A DNA stretch of 64,000 bases from MVRV01 sp964646755 (GCA_964646755.1 CAZYIE010000001.1:124001-188000), one strand, 5' to 3'; numbered from the stretch's first letter, positions 52,907 to 63,000 are shown. A program made the numbers and translations. Notes: generated by a model from the sequence alone, not told the origin.

Positions 52907-53536
52907 ATGTTTATCAAACAAATACAAGTAGGCCAAATGGCTGTTTTTGCCTATTTGATTGGAGATCCCATAACTGGTGATGCTTTGGTCATTGACCCGG
53001 CTGATAATGTTGCAGAAATTATCACGGAAGCGAAAAACAATAAACTAAGCATCAACTACATTGTCAATACCCATGGCCACGTTGACCATATTGGCGGCAA
53101 TGCCGAAATGCAAAAACTCACCGGGGCAAAGATTATTGTTCATGCAGACGATGCCATAATGTTAACATCTACTCCGGCAATGATACTGAAAATGTTCGGA
53201 GCCAATCAATCACCCCCGCCTGATCGTCTGGTCAAAGACGGTGATACAATTGACGTGGGCAATATATCTCTTAAGGTGATTCATACTCCCGGACATTCTC
53301 CCGGTGGAATGAGTCTTTATACTCCGGGATTTGTCTTTACCGGCGACACTCTCTTTGTCGAAGCAGTTGGAAGAACAGATCTGCCCGGCGGTTCCTGGCA
53401 AATAATGTATAAATCCATCCAGGAAAAGCTTTTTATCCTGCCGGACGATACCAAAGTAATGCCCGGCCATAATTACGGCAGGACTTCGACTTCCACCATC
53501 GGCCATGAAAAAATGCACAACCCATCAATCAGATAA
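52907..53536 (+). CDS. MBL-fold hydrolase (glyoxalase II-like)
   Basis: A 209-aa metallo-beta-lactamase-fold hydrolase. The dinuclear metal site is NTHGHVDHIGG (H-x-H-x-D-H) near 58-68, then HTPGHSPGGM, GDTLF and PGHNYG. This set fits hydroxyacylglutathione hydrolase-like thioesterases. AAGGGG precedes ATG 52907. Confidence 0.88.
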   Translation: MFIKQIQVGQMAVFAYLIGDPITGDALVIDPADNVAEIITEAKNNKLSINYIVNTHGHVDHIGGNAEMQKLTGAKIIVHADDAIMLTSTPAMILKMFGANQSPPPDRLVKDGDTIDVGNISLKVIHTPGHSPGGMSLYTPGFVFTGDTLFVEAVGRTDLPGGSWQIMYKSIQEKLFILPDDTKVMPGHNYGRTSTSTIGHEKMHNPSIR

Positions 53537-53553
53537 GAGGAGAAACGGCATTT

Positions 53554-54435
53554 ATGAAAAAAGGATTACAAAAGACCGAATTTGCTAAATTAAATTTTAT
53601 CAGCCGCGGCAAAGTTCGCGATATTTACTCTGTCCAGAATTATTTATTAATTGTCGCCACCGATCGCATCTCGGCATTCGATGTAATTATGCCCAATCCG
53701 ATTCCCGGCAAAGGTGTAATTCTGAACGGCATGTCCGCTTTCTGGTTTGCAAAAATGCAAGATGTTATCGGTAATCACCTGATATCAATTGATCCTGCTG
53801 ATTTCCCGCCAGAATGCGCCACTTACCGCGACATACTGGATGGCAGGAGCATGCTGGTAAAAAAAGCGACTCCGCTGCCCGTAGAATGTATTGTCCGCGG
53901 TTATTTGAGCGGCTCCGGCTGGAAAGATTATCAGAAAAACAAAACCATCTCCGGCATTCGCCTGCCTGATGGGCTGCGAGAATCGTCGAAACTGCCCCAA
54001 CCCATTTTTACACCTACGACCAAAGCACCGGAAGGTGAGCATGATTCTGCTATCACCAGAAAAGAAATGGAAGATATTATCGGCAAAGAACTTACAGATA
54101 ATGTTATAAAAATAAGTCTAGCCATCTACAACCGGGCAGCAGAAATGGCCCAAAATGCCGGCATTATCATTGCGGATACAAAAATGGAATTTGGTATGCT
54201 GGACGAACAATTAATCCTGATTGACGAACTGCTTACTCCGGATTCATCGCGCTTCTGGCCCAACGCAGACTATGAGGAAGGCCGTCCACAGAAAAGTTAT
54301 GATAAGCAATTCCTCAGAGATTATTTGCTCTCTATTAATTGGAATCAAAAGCCGCCCGCTCCGGAATTACCGCCGGATATTATAGAAAACACCAGAACAA
54401 AATATGAAGAAGCTTTGAAGCTTCTGGTGAAATGA
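53554..54435 (+). CDS. purC: Phosphoribosylaminoimidazole-succinocarboxamide synthase
   Basis: SAICAR synthetase, step 8 of IMP synthesis, 293 aa. Motifs: RGKVRDIY (N-terminal), ATDRISAFDVIMPNPIPGKG, ECIVRGYLSGSGWKDY, and the later IIADTKMEFG and DSSRFWP. Length 293 fits the bacterial/yeast-like long form. It follows the MBL hydrolase by 17 bases with a separate ribosome site (AGAGGAG). Confidence 0.93.
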   Translation: MKKGLQKTEFAKLNFISRGKVRDIYSVQNYLLIVATDRISAFDVIMPNPIPGKGVILNGMSAFWFAKMQDVIGNHLISIDPADFPPECATYRDILDGRSMLVKKATPLPVECIVRGYLSGSGWKDYQKNKTISGIRLPDGLRESSKLPQPIFTPTTKAPEGEHDSAITRKEMEDIIGKELTDNVIKISLAIYNRAAEMAQNAGIIIADTKMEFGMLDEQLILIDELLTPDSSRFWPNADYEEGRPQKSYDKQFLRDYLLSINWNQKPPAPELPPDIIENTRTKYEEALKLLVK

Positions 54436-54539
54436 ACCCAAGAACACAATTGACATAAGCAAGATATCTAATTAAATTTATTGAATTAATCTAATGCCAT
54501 TTTGCTTTCAAAGAACAGCAAGAAGGCGAGGAGGAATAA

Positions 54540-54938
54540 TTGACTATTAGAAAGTTACCTGATTACCGGCTTAAACAAAAGATTTTGTATGTTGATCATA
54601 CCAATCCGGAAGCGTTTAAAAAATACGGTGATCTTTTTTTTGAAGAAGGCAATTTTTCGGATGCCCTGGATTTTTATTTCAAAGCAAATTTTACTGAAGG
54701 GCTACAAAAAATTAAAAATGCCGCCTTCGACAGCGGAGACGTAATGCTTTTTGGGCTGGCAGCCAAAGCGCTAAATATGGAATTAAAAACAACCGACTGG
54801 GAGAATATCGGACGGATCGCCCTGGGTTTAAAGAAACATCTCTTTGCCCTGCATGCTCTGGAGAAAGCAAATAATGAGGAATTACTAAACTCTCTTGCGA
54901 AAATCATGGAAGCGGAGGAACACGAAAAAATCTCATGA
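54540..54938 (+). CDS. Small helical repeat protein coupled to a DnaJ gene
   Basis: A 132-aa protein with a TPR-like pattern (NPEAFKKYGDLFFEEGNFSDALDFYFK). Start is TTG 54540, supported by the strong GAGGAGG just upstream; no ATG is near. Its stop overlaps the dnaJ start by 4 bases (ATGA), so the two are translationally coupled. It may present clients to the chaperone, which is inference. Confidence 0.75.
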   Translation: MTIRKLPDYRLKQKILYVDHTNPEAFKKYGDLFFEEGNFSDALDFYFKANFTEGLQKIKNAAFDSGDVMLFGLAAKALNMELKTTDWENIGRIALGLKKHLFALHALEKANNEELLNSLAKIMEAEEHEKIS

Positions 54939-56005
54939 CAAAAAAGGACTACTATGAAATTCTGGGTGTGGAACGTACAGCCTCAGATGAAGAATTAAAA
55001 AAGAATTACCGTAAAATAGCAATGCAATGCCATCCGGACAGAAATCCGGGAGACAAAAAAGCAGAGGAACGCTTCAAAGAAGCAGCAGAAGCTTATGAAG
55101 TATTAACCGATAAACAAAAAAGAGAAACATATGACCATTACGGCCATGAAGGTTTAAGTAATACCGGTTTTCAGGGTTTCAGTGGTTTTGAAGATGTTTT
55201 TTCCCATTTCAGTGGTATTTTTGAAGAAGCATTCGGCTTCGGCAGTACCCGTGGACGTTCACGTTCGCGTGGTCGCGCTGGCGTTGATTTGCGCTATGAT
55301 TTAAATATTTCATTTATTGATGCTGCGTTTGGCCTTACCACTACAATTAATCTGGAAAAACTTGCCAACTGCCCTGATTGTCATGGAACCGGTGCCGCTT
55401 CGGGAACAACGCCGGAAACATGCCGTACCTGCCAGGGCCGTGGTCAGGTAATACAGTCCAACGGATTATTCACTATTAGCTCTACTTGCCCCCATTGCGG
55501 CGGTCACGGCAAAGTCATTTCCAAGCCATGTAAAAATTGTCATGGCCATGGTAAAGAAAAAATAAAGAAAAATGTTCAGTTAAAGATTCCGGCAGGTGTG
55601 GAGACAGGTTCCCGCCTACGGTTGCGTGGAGAGGGTGAAGCCGGTGAACAAGGCGGTCCTGACGGTGATTTGTATGTTTTTCTGAGCGTTAAAGAACACG
55701 ATTTTTTTGTCCGGTCTAATGATGATATTCTTTGCCGCATACCCATTTCTTTTACTTCAGCGGCGCTGGGAGCAATTATTGAAGTTCCTACGCTCGAAGA
55801 AAACGAGAAAATAAAAATCCCTAAAGGAACACAAAGCGGCAATACTTTACGGTTAAAGGGTAAAGGCATCCCTCATCTTCGTGGCCACGGTCGCGGCGAT
55901 CAGATCATTGAGATATTTGTGCAAACACCTGCAAATCTCAATAAAAAACAGGAAGAGCTTTTAAGAGAATTTGAAAAGATTAGCCAGGCAAACTCTCCAT
56001 CGTAA
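54935..56005 (+). CDS. dnaJ: Chaperone protein DnaJ
   Basis: Full-length type I J protein, 356 aa. The J domain has HPD at 33-35, followed by a G/F region with an Arg/Gly/Ser stretch. Four zinc-finger repeats read CPDCHGTG, CRTCQGRG, CPHCGGHG and CKNCHGHG, and the C-terminal beta domains complete it. It acts with DnaK and GrpE, neither of which is in the window. Coupled to the small TPR-like gene upstream. Confidence 0.93.
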   Translation: MTKKDYYEILGVERTASDEELKKNYRKIAMQCHPDRNPGDKKAEERFKEAAEAYEVLTDKQKRETYDHYGHEGLSNTGFQGFSGFEDVFSHFSGIFEEAFGFGSTRGRSRSRGRAGVDLRYDLNISFIDAAFGLTTTINLEKLANCPDCHGTGAASGTTPETCRTCQGRGQVIQSNGLFTISSTCPHCGGHGKVISKPCKNCHGHGKEKIKKNVQLKIPAGVETGSRLRLRGEGEAGEQGGPDGDLYVFLSVKEHDFFVRSNDDILCRIPISFTSAALGAIIEVPTLEENEKIKIPKGTQSGNTLRLKGKGIPHLRGHGRGDQIIEIFVQTPANLNKKQEELLREFEKISQANSPS

Positions 56006-56090
56006 TACCAATATGGGGCCATAATATGGATTGCAATAGCAACAAAGATATGATTAAAATTCGGCATCGAATACCACTGGAGGAAGAAAC

Positions 56091-56492
56091 ATGAAAAGAA
56101 ATAATTTCCAGATAGTTATTTTGTTATTTGCTGCTTTTCTTTTTTCCGGTTGCGTGCCGCTCTTTATTGGAGGAGCCGCAGTTGGCGCCAGCACAGGAAC
56201 CTACTTTTTTGTTAACGGCGAATTAAAAACTGATTACAATGCGTCTTTTGATAAAGTTTGGAATGCCTGCCAAAAAACTGTTGCCGACATGCGTGGCATT
56301 GAAGTCGTTCCAGTTAAAGAAATTGCCCAGGGGAAAATTGCAACAATAATTAATGATGAAAAAGTTCAACTCGATATTAGATATAAATCAAAAAATTTAA
56401 CTACGGTTTCCATTCGTGTCGGAATTATCGGGAATAAGCTGTCCTCTCAACTTCTGCATGATAAAATTGCCGATCACCTGGCCAAAAATTGA
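56091..56492 (+). CDS. DUF3568-like lipoprotein
   Basis: Envelope lipoprotein of 133 aa. Signal and lipobox LFSGC (C21) are clear; a Gly/Ala stretch follows (GGAAVGASTGTYFFVNGELK), then an alpha/beta domain (YNASFDKVWNACQKTVADM). GGAGG 8 bases before ATG 56091. Function unknown in the family. Confidence 0.82.
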   Translation: MKRNNFQIVILLFAAFLFSGCVPLFIGGAAVGASTGTYFFVNGELKTDYNASFDKVWNACQKTVADMRGIEVVPVKEIAQGKIATIINDEKVQLDIRYKSKNLTTVSIRVGIIGNKLSSQLLHDKIADHLAKN

Positions 56493-56526
56493 TTATTTTT
56501 AGACAGGATTTGGGCCGGGCCATCAA

Positions 56527-57501
56527 ATGAATAAAAAGGTTATTTTAGGCATTCTCATCAGTGCTGTCCTGGTTTATCTATCGGTAAGAGGAATTAATCT
56601 CCAGGACATTATCCCTGCTCTAAAAAAAATCCAGCTGGGCTACGTCGCGCTTTTTTTGATTGTCGCTATTTTAATGCAATGGCTGCGTTCCTATCGGTGG
56701 GGCGTTATTATGCAGCCGCTGGAAAAGATCGATCAGCTTTCGCTTTTTTCCGTTTCCTCCGTAGGATTTTTAGCAATTGTGGCAATTCCCGCCCGCATCG
56801 GAGAACTGGCCAGGCCTTATCTCATCGCTAAAAAAAGCACAATTAAGATGTCTTCGGCATTGGGCACAATAATTGTAGAAAGAGTATTAGACAGCTTTTC
56901 CGTGTTGACTATTGCCGTCATAGTTCTGCTCTTAAATGACCTGCCTTCCTGGATGATTAAATCGAGTGTACTACTTTTCCTTCTAACGCTGGCAATGTTT
57001 TGTTGTATTTTGGGCTTGATATGGCGCAGAGAAACAGCCTTAAAGATTATCAATATAATTTTAAATAAGTTACCGGGGAAATTTGCTAATAAGATTGATG
57101 AATTGATCCACCGATTTATTGACGGTTTTCAAATCATCGTTAATATCAAACTGCTGATGTATTTATTTTTTCTTTCCGCTTTAGTCTGGCTTTTGGATGT
57201 TTTAGCCATTTATATCTTGCTTACAGCTTTTGGCTTTACACTGCCGGTAATGGCGTCCTTTATAGTCATGATTATTCTTATTGTCGGCATTGCGGTTCCC
57301 ACGGCGCCAGGGTTTATCGGCAGTTGGCACTACAGCTGCATTTTAGCTCTGGGACTTTCCGGCATAGCAAAACCGGAAGCTCTTTCTTTTGCCTTTGTCT
57401 ATCACTTTTTATCCATGATTATCGTAGTTGTTCTTGGAGTTATTTTTCTGCCCTTCAATAAATTTTCCTTATCCGACATGAAAAAGCAGATGAATGGTTG
57501 A
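56527..57501 (+). CDS. Flippase-like UPF0104/YbhN membrane protein
   Basis: Integral membrane protein of 324 aa with about eight helices and the family signatures MQWLRSYRWGVIM, IPARIGELARPYLIA and TAPGFIGSWHYSC. Related to the membrane half of lysylphosphatidylglycerol synthase, which flips lipids. The lipid is not known. It ends 4 bases before the GC hairpin shared with the convergent ntrX gene. Confidence 0.85.
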   Translation: MNKKVILGILISAVLVYLSVRGINLQDIIPALKKIQLGYVALFLIVAILMQWLRSYRWGVIMQPLEKIDQLSLFSVSSVGFLAIVAIPARIGELARPYLIAKKSTIKMSSALGTIIVERVLDSFSVLTIAVIVLLLNDLPSWMIKSSVLLFLLTLAMFCCILGLIWRRETALKIINIILNKLPGKFANKIDELIHRFIDGFQIIVNIKLLMYLFFLSALVWLLDVLAIYILLTAFGFTLPVMASFIVMIILIVGIAVPTAPGFIGSWHYSCILALGLSGIAKPEALSFAFVYHFLSMIIVVVLGVIFLPFNKFSLSDMKKQMNG

Positions 57502-57504
57502 TGC

Positions 57505-57535
57505 TGTAGGGGCAGTTTCGCGAACCGCCCCTACA
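57505..57535. terminator. Bidirectional terminator / dispersed GC hairpin
   Basis: TGTAGGGGCAGTTTCG paired with CGAACCGCCCCTACA makes a near-perfect hairpin between two convergent genes. The TAGGGGCGGTTCGCGAACCGCCCCTA type is a widespread small repeat and probably acts as a terminator here. Confidence 0.7.
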
Positions 57536-57536
57536 A

Positions 57537-58916
57537 TTATTCTTGCTCTTTAGTCACTACCTTCAAACTCTTGAGTTTTTTATGCAGGTTGCTGCGTTCC
57601 AGACCAATCGCTTCCGCAGTTTTGGAAATATTACCATCATTTTCTTCCAGCTTCTTTATAATATATTGTCTTTCAAAATCCATTTTGGCATCTTTTAATG
57701 AATCGGCGGCGGCAGCAGGAACAGGCGGTTCAGTCGGCGCTTCGCTATTGTCTACCCTGGCATTAAGGAACGGGACATCATTGGCCGTTATTTCGTTGGC
57801 CGGAGTCATAATGATCAATCTTTCAATAATGTTTTTCAGTTCACGAACATTACCCGGCCAGTCATGTTGCATGAGCAAGTTAATAGCATCGGCAGTGATT
57901 ACCTTTTTAGGCCGGCCCTCTTTGAGCGCAAAATCGAGTTGAAATCTTTCCGCTAAAGGCCTGATATCTTCCTTTCTTTCACGCAAGGTTGGAACAAGCA
58001 AGGGAATGACATGCAAACGGTAATAAAGATCCTGCCGGAAGCGTCCGGCCTCCATTTCTATTTCCAGGTCCTTATTAGTCGCCGCCAAAACGCGCACGTC
58101 CATATCTATTAATTTGTTGCCACCTACCCGTTCAAATTTCTTTTCCTGCAAGATACGTAGAATTTTTGCCTGAGCCTTCAGGCTCATATCAGCTACTTCA
58201 TCAAGAAAAATCGTTCCTTCATGAGCCATATCGAATTTGCCGCGTTTTTTCTCGGTGGCGCCGGTGAATGCACCTTTTTCATGACCGAACAGTTCGCTTT
58301 CAATAAGCTCTTCCGGTATTGCCGCACAGTTGACCTCAACTATAGCCTTATGTGACCTGTGACTTAGATGATGAATAGACCGCGCCACCAATTCCTTCCC
58401 AGTCCCGTTTTCTCCCATAATTAAAATCCAGGCATTAGTAGGTGCAACAATACTGATCATTTCTTTGAGTTCGTTGATTATTTGACTGGAGCCGGTTAAC
58501 TCGAATTGATGCGAGACTTTCTGCTTGAGCAGCACATTTTCTTCTTCCAGACGTATAACATTGAGGGCATTGGCAACCAGAATGATAACTTTATCAAGAG
58601 AAAGCGGCTTTTCAATAAAATCAAAAGCTCCGAGTTTGGTAGCTTTCACTGCCGTTTCAATCGTACCGTGACCTGACATCATGATTACCAGAATATTGGG
58701 ATGTGCCGCCTTGATAGCTTTGAGAGTTTCCAGACCATCCATGCCGGGAAGCCAGATATCAAGCAGTACCAGTTGAGGCATTTCACTATCAACACTTTTC
58801 AATGCCTCTTCACCAGAGCCTGCAACCAGCACCTGATAACCTTCATCCTTTAAAATAGCACTCAAAGACTGGCAAATACTCGCTTCATCATCAACTACAA
58901 GAATTGTTTCATTCAT
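57537..58916 (-). CDS. ntrX: Sigma-54-dependent response regulator, NtrX type
   Basis: A 459-aa activator. Receiver with D53 (VLLDIWLPG), AAA+ domain with Walker A GENGTGKE at 168-175, sigma-54 contact GAFTGA at 215-220 and Walker B TIFLDE near 235-240, then a Fis-type helix-turn-helix at ~420-455 (NISKTAEAIGLERSNLHKKL). The domain order and the adjacent NtrY-like kinase identify NtrX; a general NtrC-like regulator is the alternative. The kinase gene lies 43 bases upstream. Confidence 0.88.
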   Translation of the reverse strand: MNETILVVDDEASICQSLSAILKDEGYQVLVAGSGEEALKSVDSEMPQLVLLDIWLPGMDGLETLKAIKAAHPNILVIMMSGHGTIETAVKATKLGAFDFIEKPLSLDKVIILVANALNVIRLEEENVLLKQKVSHQFELTGSSQIINELKEMISIVAPTNAWILIMGENGTGKELVARSIHHLSHRSHKAIVEVNCAAIPEELIESELFGHEKGAFTGATEKKRGKFDMAHEGTIFLDEVADMSLKAQAKILRILQEKKFERVGGNKLIDMDVRVLAATNKDLEIEMEAGRFRQDLYYRLHVIPLLVPTLRERKEDIRPLAERFQLDFALKEGRPKKVITADAINLLMQHDWPGNVRELKNIIERLIIMTPANEITANDVPFLNARVDNSEAPTEPPVPAAAADSLKDAKMDFERQYIIKKLEENDGNISKTAEAIGLERSNLHKKLKSLKVVTKEQE

Positions 58917-58959
58917 AATTATTATTTCATTTCATCCATAATTTATGGTTTATCCTAAA

Positions 58960-61176
58960 TTAAACTTCCGCCACCGGCAACTGAAAAGAAATAATCGTTC
59001 CCGTAGGGTCGTTGTCGGCAATAAGAACCTGGCCACGATGATCGGAAATAATAGAACTGACAATTGCCAAGCCCAAGCCTGTTCCGGATTTCTTTGTGGA
59101 AAAATATGGCTCAAACACTTTTCTTTTATAACTTGCGGGGACTCCCGCCCCATCGTCGGCAACTGCTACAGTAACTTTACGATGTTGTTCGTCATAACTT
59201 ACTGTGATCTCAATTCTGCCCTCTTTCTTGTTTATAGCGGCAACGGCGTTATCGAGCAAATTAATCATCACACGATTAATTTGCTCGGCATCAAGATTAA
59301 ATTTCGGCAGATTTTCCGCCTGTTTATAATCAAAGATAATGTCTTTATGAGCATCCTGAAACAGGAGAACTGAATCGACAACAACAGCATTAAGATCATT
59401 GAGTGTCGGGGTTGTCACAGGCATCCGGGCATAACGCGAAAATTCATTGACCAGATTTTTCAGCACTTCCACCTGATCAATAATGGTCTGTGTGCACTCT
59501 TTAAATACGGAACCATCTTCTCCTAATTTATCTCCGTATTTCCGCTGTAGCCTCTGGGCGGAAAGCTGAACCGGTGTAAGCGGATTCTTGATTTCATGGG
59601 CCATGCGGCGGGCAACCTCACGCCAGGCAGCAGCACGTTCAGCCTTTTGCAGTTGGGTCAAATCTTCAAACACGACAACAATACCGGAATCGTTCCCGTC
59701 ATCGTCTCGAATTGTTGTTATAGTCAAAAGAATAGTAAGGGCCTTATCCTTGAACATAAGCTCAATTTGCTTTTCTAAGGAGCTTTCATTATTTTCTTTT
59801 ATTTCCTGTAAAAATTCATCCACCAGAGAAAGATGTTCCGGAATCAGCAAATTCCGGTAATTTTGCAAAAGAATTTTCTCTGTTTCAATGTCAAACATTT
59901 TTTCCGCAGCATGGTTAACGGTAGTTATAACACCATCACGGTCGGCCGAAATAATTCCCGCCGAAACATTGCGCAAAACAGTTTCCATATATTTACGCCG
60001 CTGATCCAGGCTCACATTAGCCTGTTCCAGACCATCTTTACTCTTCTTTAAGTCCCTGGTCATTTGATTGAATGATTTAACAAGAACTCCAATTTCATCA
60101 TCCGCGTCAATATCAATGTGGATATCCAGATCACCCTGAGTAATTTTATTAGTGGCCTCAGCCAGATTTTGAATCGGCACTGTAATTCCTTTAGCCAAGG
60201 CAAGACCAAACCAGGTCGCCAGAAAGATGATCACCAGCGTCACAATAGACAAGGTAACAATATAATTAAATTTGATGGGATTTTTCATCAGCTTGATCTG
60301 TACATATTGCTCAGAGGCTTCACCGATAATTCTCAGTTTATCCACAAATCCTATGGGAATGTTGTAGCTTACGGCAATACGGCCAATAACCTCTGTCGGA
60401 ACAGCATAAGAAAATACCGGCACGACGCCGATAACGGCATCCCCTTTACTGTTTGGTTGAATAGTTGACACTTCCTTGCCTAAATAAATATCTTCCAGCA
60501 TTTTAGGACTTAAAGTAACCGGAAGCAGTTCAGGATGTTCGGAATCACTAAAAACGATATTTTCTTTTTGAAAATCAAAGTAGGTTTCCACCATTCCTAC
60601 TTTGTAATTTTTTTGGCGCTGATTAATTAAATTCTTCAGGTATTCCACTCTTTCGCGTTCATAGAGACGATTTTTGGTGATATCGGCGCTGATTTGACGC
60701 GCATTGAATTTAGCATGTTCCGCTGTTTGCTGATAATAGACTTGGGCGACTTCCAGTGACCGGTTTAATGCGTCACCAATCTTGATGTTAAACCAGAATT
60801 CTATGCTGTAAGTAAGAAAATTTATGGCAAACAAGAAAAGTAAAATTGTCGGTACGAGGGATAAACTGACAAAAGCAGCGACGAGTTTTGTCCTTAATTT
60901 GGAACCGATAATACCGCGTCGGTGCTCGTAAAATAATTTAACGACGTTGCGAACAATCAAAAAAAGTAAAAGGATTATTAATATGACGTTAATACTGGTC
61001 AGACTGTAGACGAGAATATTTGTCGAAACAGGCAAATTGTCTTTGTGGGAATATTGGCTGGCAATTAAAGTAAAAGCAACAGCCAGTAAGCCGACAACGA
61101 CTATAATAATCCGTTCACGGCGCCTTTTTCTTAATTCTTTGTCATCTACGTAAGCAGTCTTTTGGTTTTTTTTCAT
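58960..61176 (-). CDS. ntrY: NtrY-type sensor histidine kinase
   Basis: A 738-aa membrane kinase. Two N-terminal helices (~20-75) and a third (~90-115), a periplasmic region, another helix (~300-325) and a HAMP domain (~330-380, AEATNKITQGDLDIHIDIDA) precede a PAS domain (~395-500). H is in RRMAHEIKNPLTP, followed by the ATPase motifs DDGAGVP and GTGLGLAIV. Partner of the regulator downstream; the NtrYX pair is linked to nitrogen, redox and envelope control in other bacteria. Confidence 0.88.
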   Translation of the reverse strand: MKKNQKTAYVDDKELRKRRRERIIIVVVGLLAVAFTLIASQYSHKDNLPVSTNILVYSLTSINVILIILLLFLIVRNVVKLFYEHRRGIIGSKLRTKLVAAFVSLSLVPTILLFLFAINFLTYSIEFWFNIKIGDALNRSLEVAQVYYQQTAEHAKFNARQISADITKNRLYERERVEYLKNLINQRQKNYKVGMVETYFDFQKENIVFSDSEHPELLPVTLSPKMLEDIYLGKEVSTIQPNSKGDAVIGVVPVFSYAVPTEVIGRIAVSYNIPIGFVDKLRIIGEASEQYVQIKLMKNPIKFNYIVTLSIVTLVIIFLATWFGLALAKGITVPIQNLAEATNKITQGDLDIHIDIDADDEIGVLVKSFNQMTRDLKKSKDGLEQANVSLDQRRKYMETVLRNVSAGIISADRDGVITTVNHAAEKMFDIETEKILLQNYRNLLIPEHLSLVDEFLQEIKENNESSLEKQIELMFKDKALTILLTITTIRDDDGNDSGIVVVFEDLTQLQKAERAAAWREVARRMAHEIKNPLTPVQLSAQRLQRKYGDKLGEDGSVFKECTQTIIDQVEVLKNLVNEFSRYARMPVTTPTLNDLNAVVVDSVLLFQDAHKDIIFDYKQAENLPKFNLDAEQINRVMINLLDNAVAAINKKEGRIEITVSYDEQHRKVTVAVADDGAGVPASYKRKVFEPYFSTKKSGTGLGLAIVSSIISDHRGQVLIADNDPTGTIISFQLPVAEV

Positions 61177-61235
61177 TACCGCATCATATTGAGCAAATTA
61201 ATTTCGCTTTTAATAGGGCCTTTTCTATATGTAGA

Positions 61236-61817
61236 TTAATAGGAAAATCTTTGTTTGTACCATGCAGTTTCAAAATCCCAGAAAGAAACAAATAGAAATA
61301 CATACTCCATATGCAAAGGCAAACGCACCTTATCTATTTTTACTTTCATCCGCAGATAGTAATTATTTCCGCGAACCAGTTTGTGGAGAGGCGCAATTAT
61401 AATTTCACTAAAATCAGCCATTGCCTTCTGCGCGCTTTCGAAATCAGGGAAAATTACCGGCGTTTCATTTCCATTGGTAACAATGCTGAATGTTTTTTTC
61501 AGATTATCGTATTTGATAGTACGTTTAATTTCATAGCTGTTAATTCTTTTATCCCAAAAGACAGATCTGACCTGATAAACTTCCAGTTGCAGTGTAAATA
61601 CTGCAGGGACACCAGCCAGAATAGTTGACTCCATTTCGGTCTTAAAACCATTAACTAACCTGGCATATAGAAGCACGTTATCCTTATTATTGGTAATCAT
61701 AATGTCGCTTATTGTCGGCTCGATTGCCTCTCCCTGTGAGGCTGTATTCAGATAACCGAAAGCAACAAACAAAAAGATAAAAAATAATTTCCAGTAGTAA
61801 TTTTTGACTCTATCCAT
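61236..61817 (-). CDS. DUF4390-like exported protein
   Basis: A 193-aa protein with a signal peptide (KLFFIFLFVAFGYLNTASQGE). It has a beta-rich middle (DNVLLYARLVNGFKTEMEST) and ends FWDFETAWYKQRFSY. It lies 59 bases upstream of the NtrY gene on the same strand, the frequent arrangement for this family, and may be a periplasmic accessory sensor to it. Confidence 0.78.
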   Translation of the reverse strand: MDRVKNYYWKLFFIFLFVAFGYLNTASQGEAIEPTISDIMITNNKDNVLLYARLVNGFKTEMESTILAGVPAVFTLQLEVYQVRSVFWDKRINSYEIKRTIKYDNLKKTFSIVTNGNETPVIFPDFESAQKAMADFSEIIIAPLHKLVRGNNYYLRMKVKIDKVRLPLHMEYVFLFVSFWDFETAWYKQRFSY

Positions 61818-61906
61818 ATAAACCTGTTTTCATAGTGAATAGGCAGAATATTTAGTTAATGAGGTATACTAGGTAACCTGGGAATAAAAATCAAGGCTAA
61901 TTTGGA

Positions 61907-62839
61907 TTAAACCGAAATGGCATCAAGAATGCGAAAAGAGGGAATCTTAAAGGAAGGAGTTTTTTGAATATTTACTTCTTTATCAAAACAATTGACAATT
62001 TCCCAGCAGTCCGCCTTTAACATCAGCTCTTTTAGTAAAAGATTGTTTAATCGGTGTCCGGATTTGTAAGCCACAAAATGTCCGATAATCGGCATCCCCA
62101 GCAAAAACAGATCTCCAATAGCATCTAGTATTTTATGCCGGACAAATTCGTCAGTATAGCGCAGTCCTTCCTTATTGATTATTTTCTGATCATCAAGGAC
62201 AATAGCATTTTTCAGAGAACCACCAAGGGCTAAACCTTTTGCCTGCATATATTCAACTTCATTTAAGAATCCGAATGTCCGGGCTGAACAAATGTCCTTT
62301 TCGTATTTTTCATCGGAAAAAATCATACTATAAGATTGCCTGCCAATAGCAATATGCTTAAAATCTATTTCATAAGAAATCTTAAACTCATCAGCGGGCA
62401 GCAAAATAGCATTGCTGTCTCCTGCCTTTACGGAAACAGGTTTTTTAATCACTAAAAGTTTTTTGGTTTTTCCCTGGATATGCGTACCTACGTCTTTGAG
62501 CATGTTTACAAAAGGCAGAGCACTCCCATCCATAATAGGAACTTCAAAGGAATCCAGCTCCACAACCGCATTATCAACTCCCATGCCGCTAAAAGCAGAG
62601 AGTAGATGTTCTACAGTAGCAACAGTGACTCCATCGGTCCCCAGAGAGGTTGCCAGAGTTGTATCAGAGACATTATCAAACGTTGCCGGAATCGAACGGG
62701 CATCAGGTAAATCTTTGCGGACAAACACAATACCAGTATCCACAGCCGCCGGCTTAATTTGCATATTTACTTTCCGACCAGTGTGCAAACCGATACTGGA
62801 ACAAATTATTTCTTTTTTCAAAGTCCGCTGTAAATGCAT
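61907..62839 (-). CDS. lpxC: UDP-3-O-acyl-N-acetylglucosamine deacetylase
   Basis: Zinc deacetylase committing UDP-GlcNAc to lipid A, 310 aa. Start at ATG 62839 gives MHLQRTLKKEIICSSIGLHTG, the normal N-terminus; seven extra residues of a longer frame are unlikely. The metal site uses VEHLLSAFSGMG, and the SGHRLNN and HKILDAIGDLFLLG motifs are present. A 143-base leader upstream carries a dyad. Confidence 0.92.
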   Translation of the reverse strand: MHLQRTLKKEIICSSIGLHTGRKVNMQIKPAAVDTGIVFVRKDLPDARSIPATFDNVSDTTLATSLGTDGVTVATVEHLLSAFSGMGVDNAVVELDSFEVPIMDGSALPFVNMLKDVGTHIQGKTKKLLVIKKPVSVKAGDSNAILLPADEFKISYEIDFKHIAIGRQSYSMIFSDEKYEKDICSARTFGFLNEVEYMQAKGLALGGSLKNAIVLDDQKIINKEGLRYTDEFVRHKILDAIGDLFLLGMPIIGHFVAYKSGHRLNNLLLKELMLKADCWEIVNCFDKEVNIQKTPSFKIPSFRILDAISV

Positions 62840-62981
62840 GATGTTATACCAATTCAACAATTTTCAGCTTATACAGCAATAACCGTACCATAACCAATAA
62901 TATTCTCTACAAAATCAAGTTGTTATAATTACACCTCAATTACATTGTCATTAACGACATTTGATGAGAACATTTGATTTC

Positions 62982-63000
62982 TGTGGTACAAAATACCACA
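62982..63000. promoter_or_regulatory. Perfect inverted repeat upstream of lpxC
   Basis: TGTGGTA-CAAAA-TACCACA, arms of 7 bases with a 5-base spacer, about 143 bases before the lpxC start. No T-run follows on either strand, so an operator is more likely than a terminator. Confidence 0.55.
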
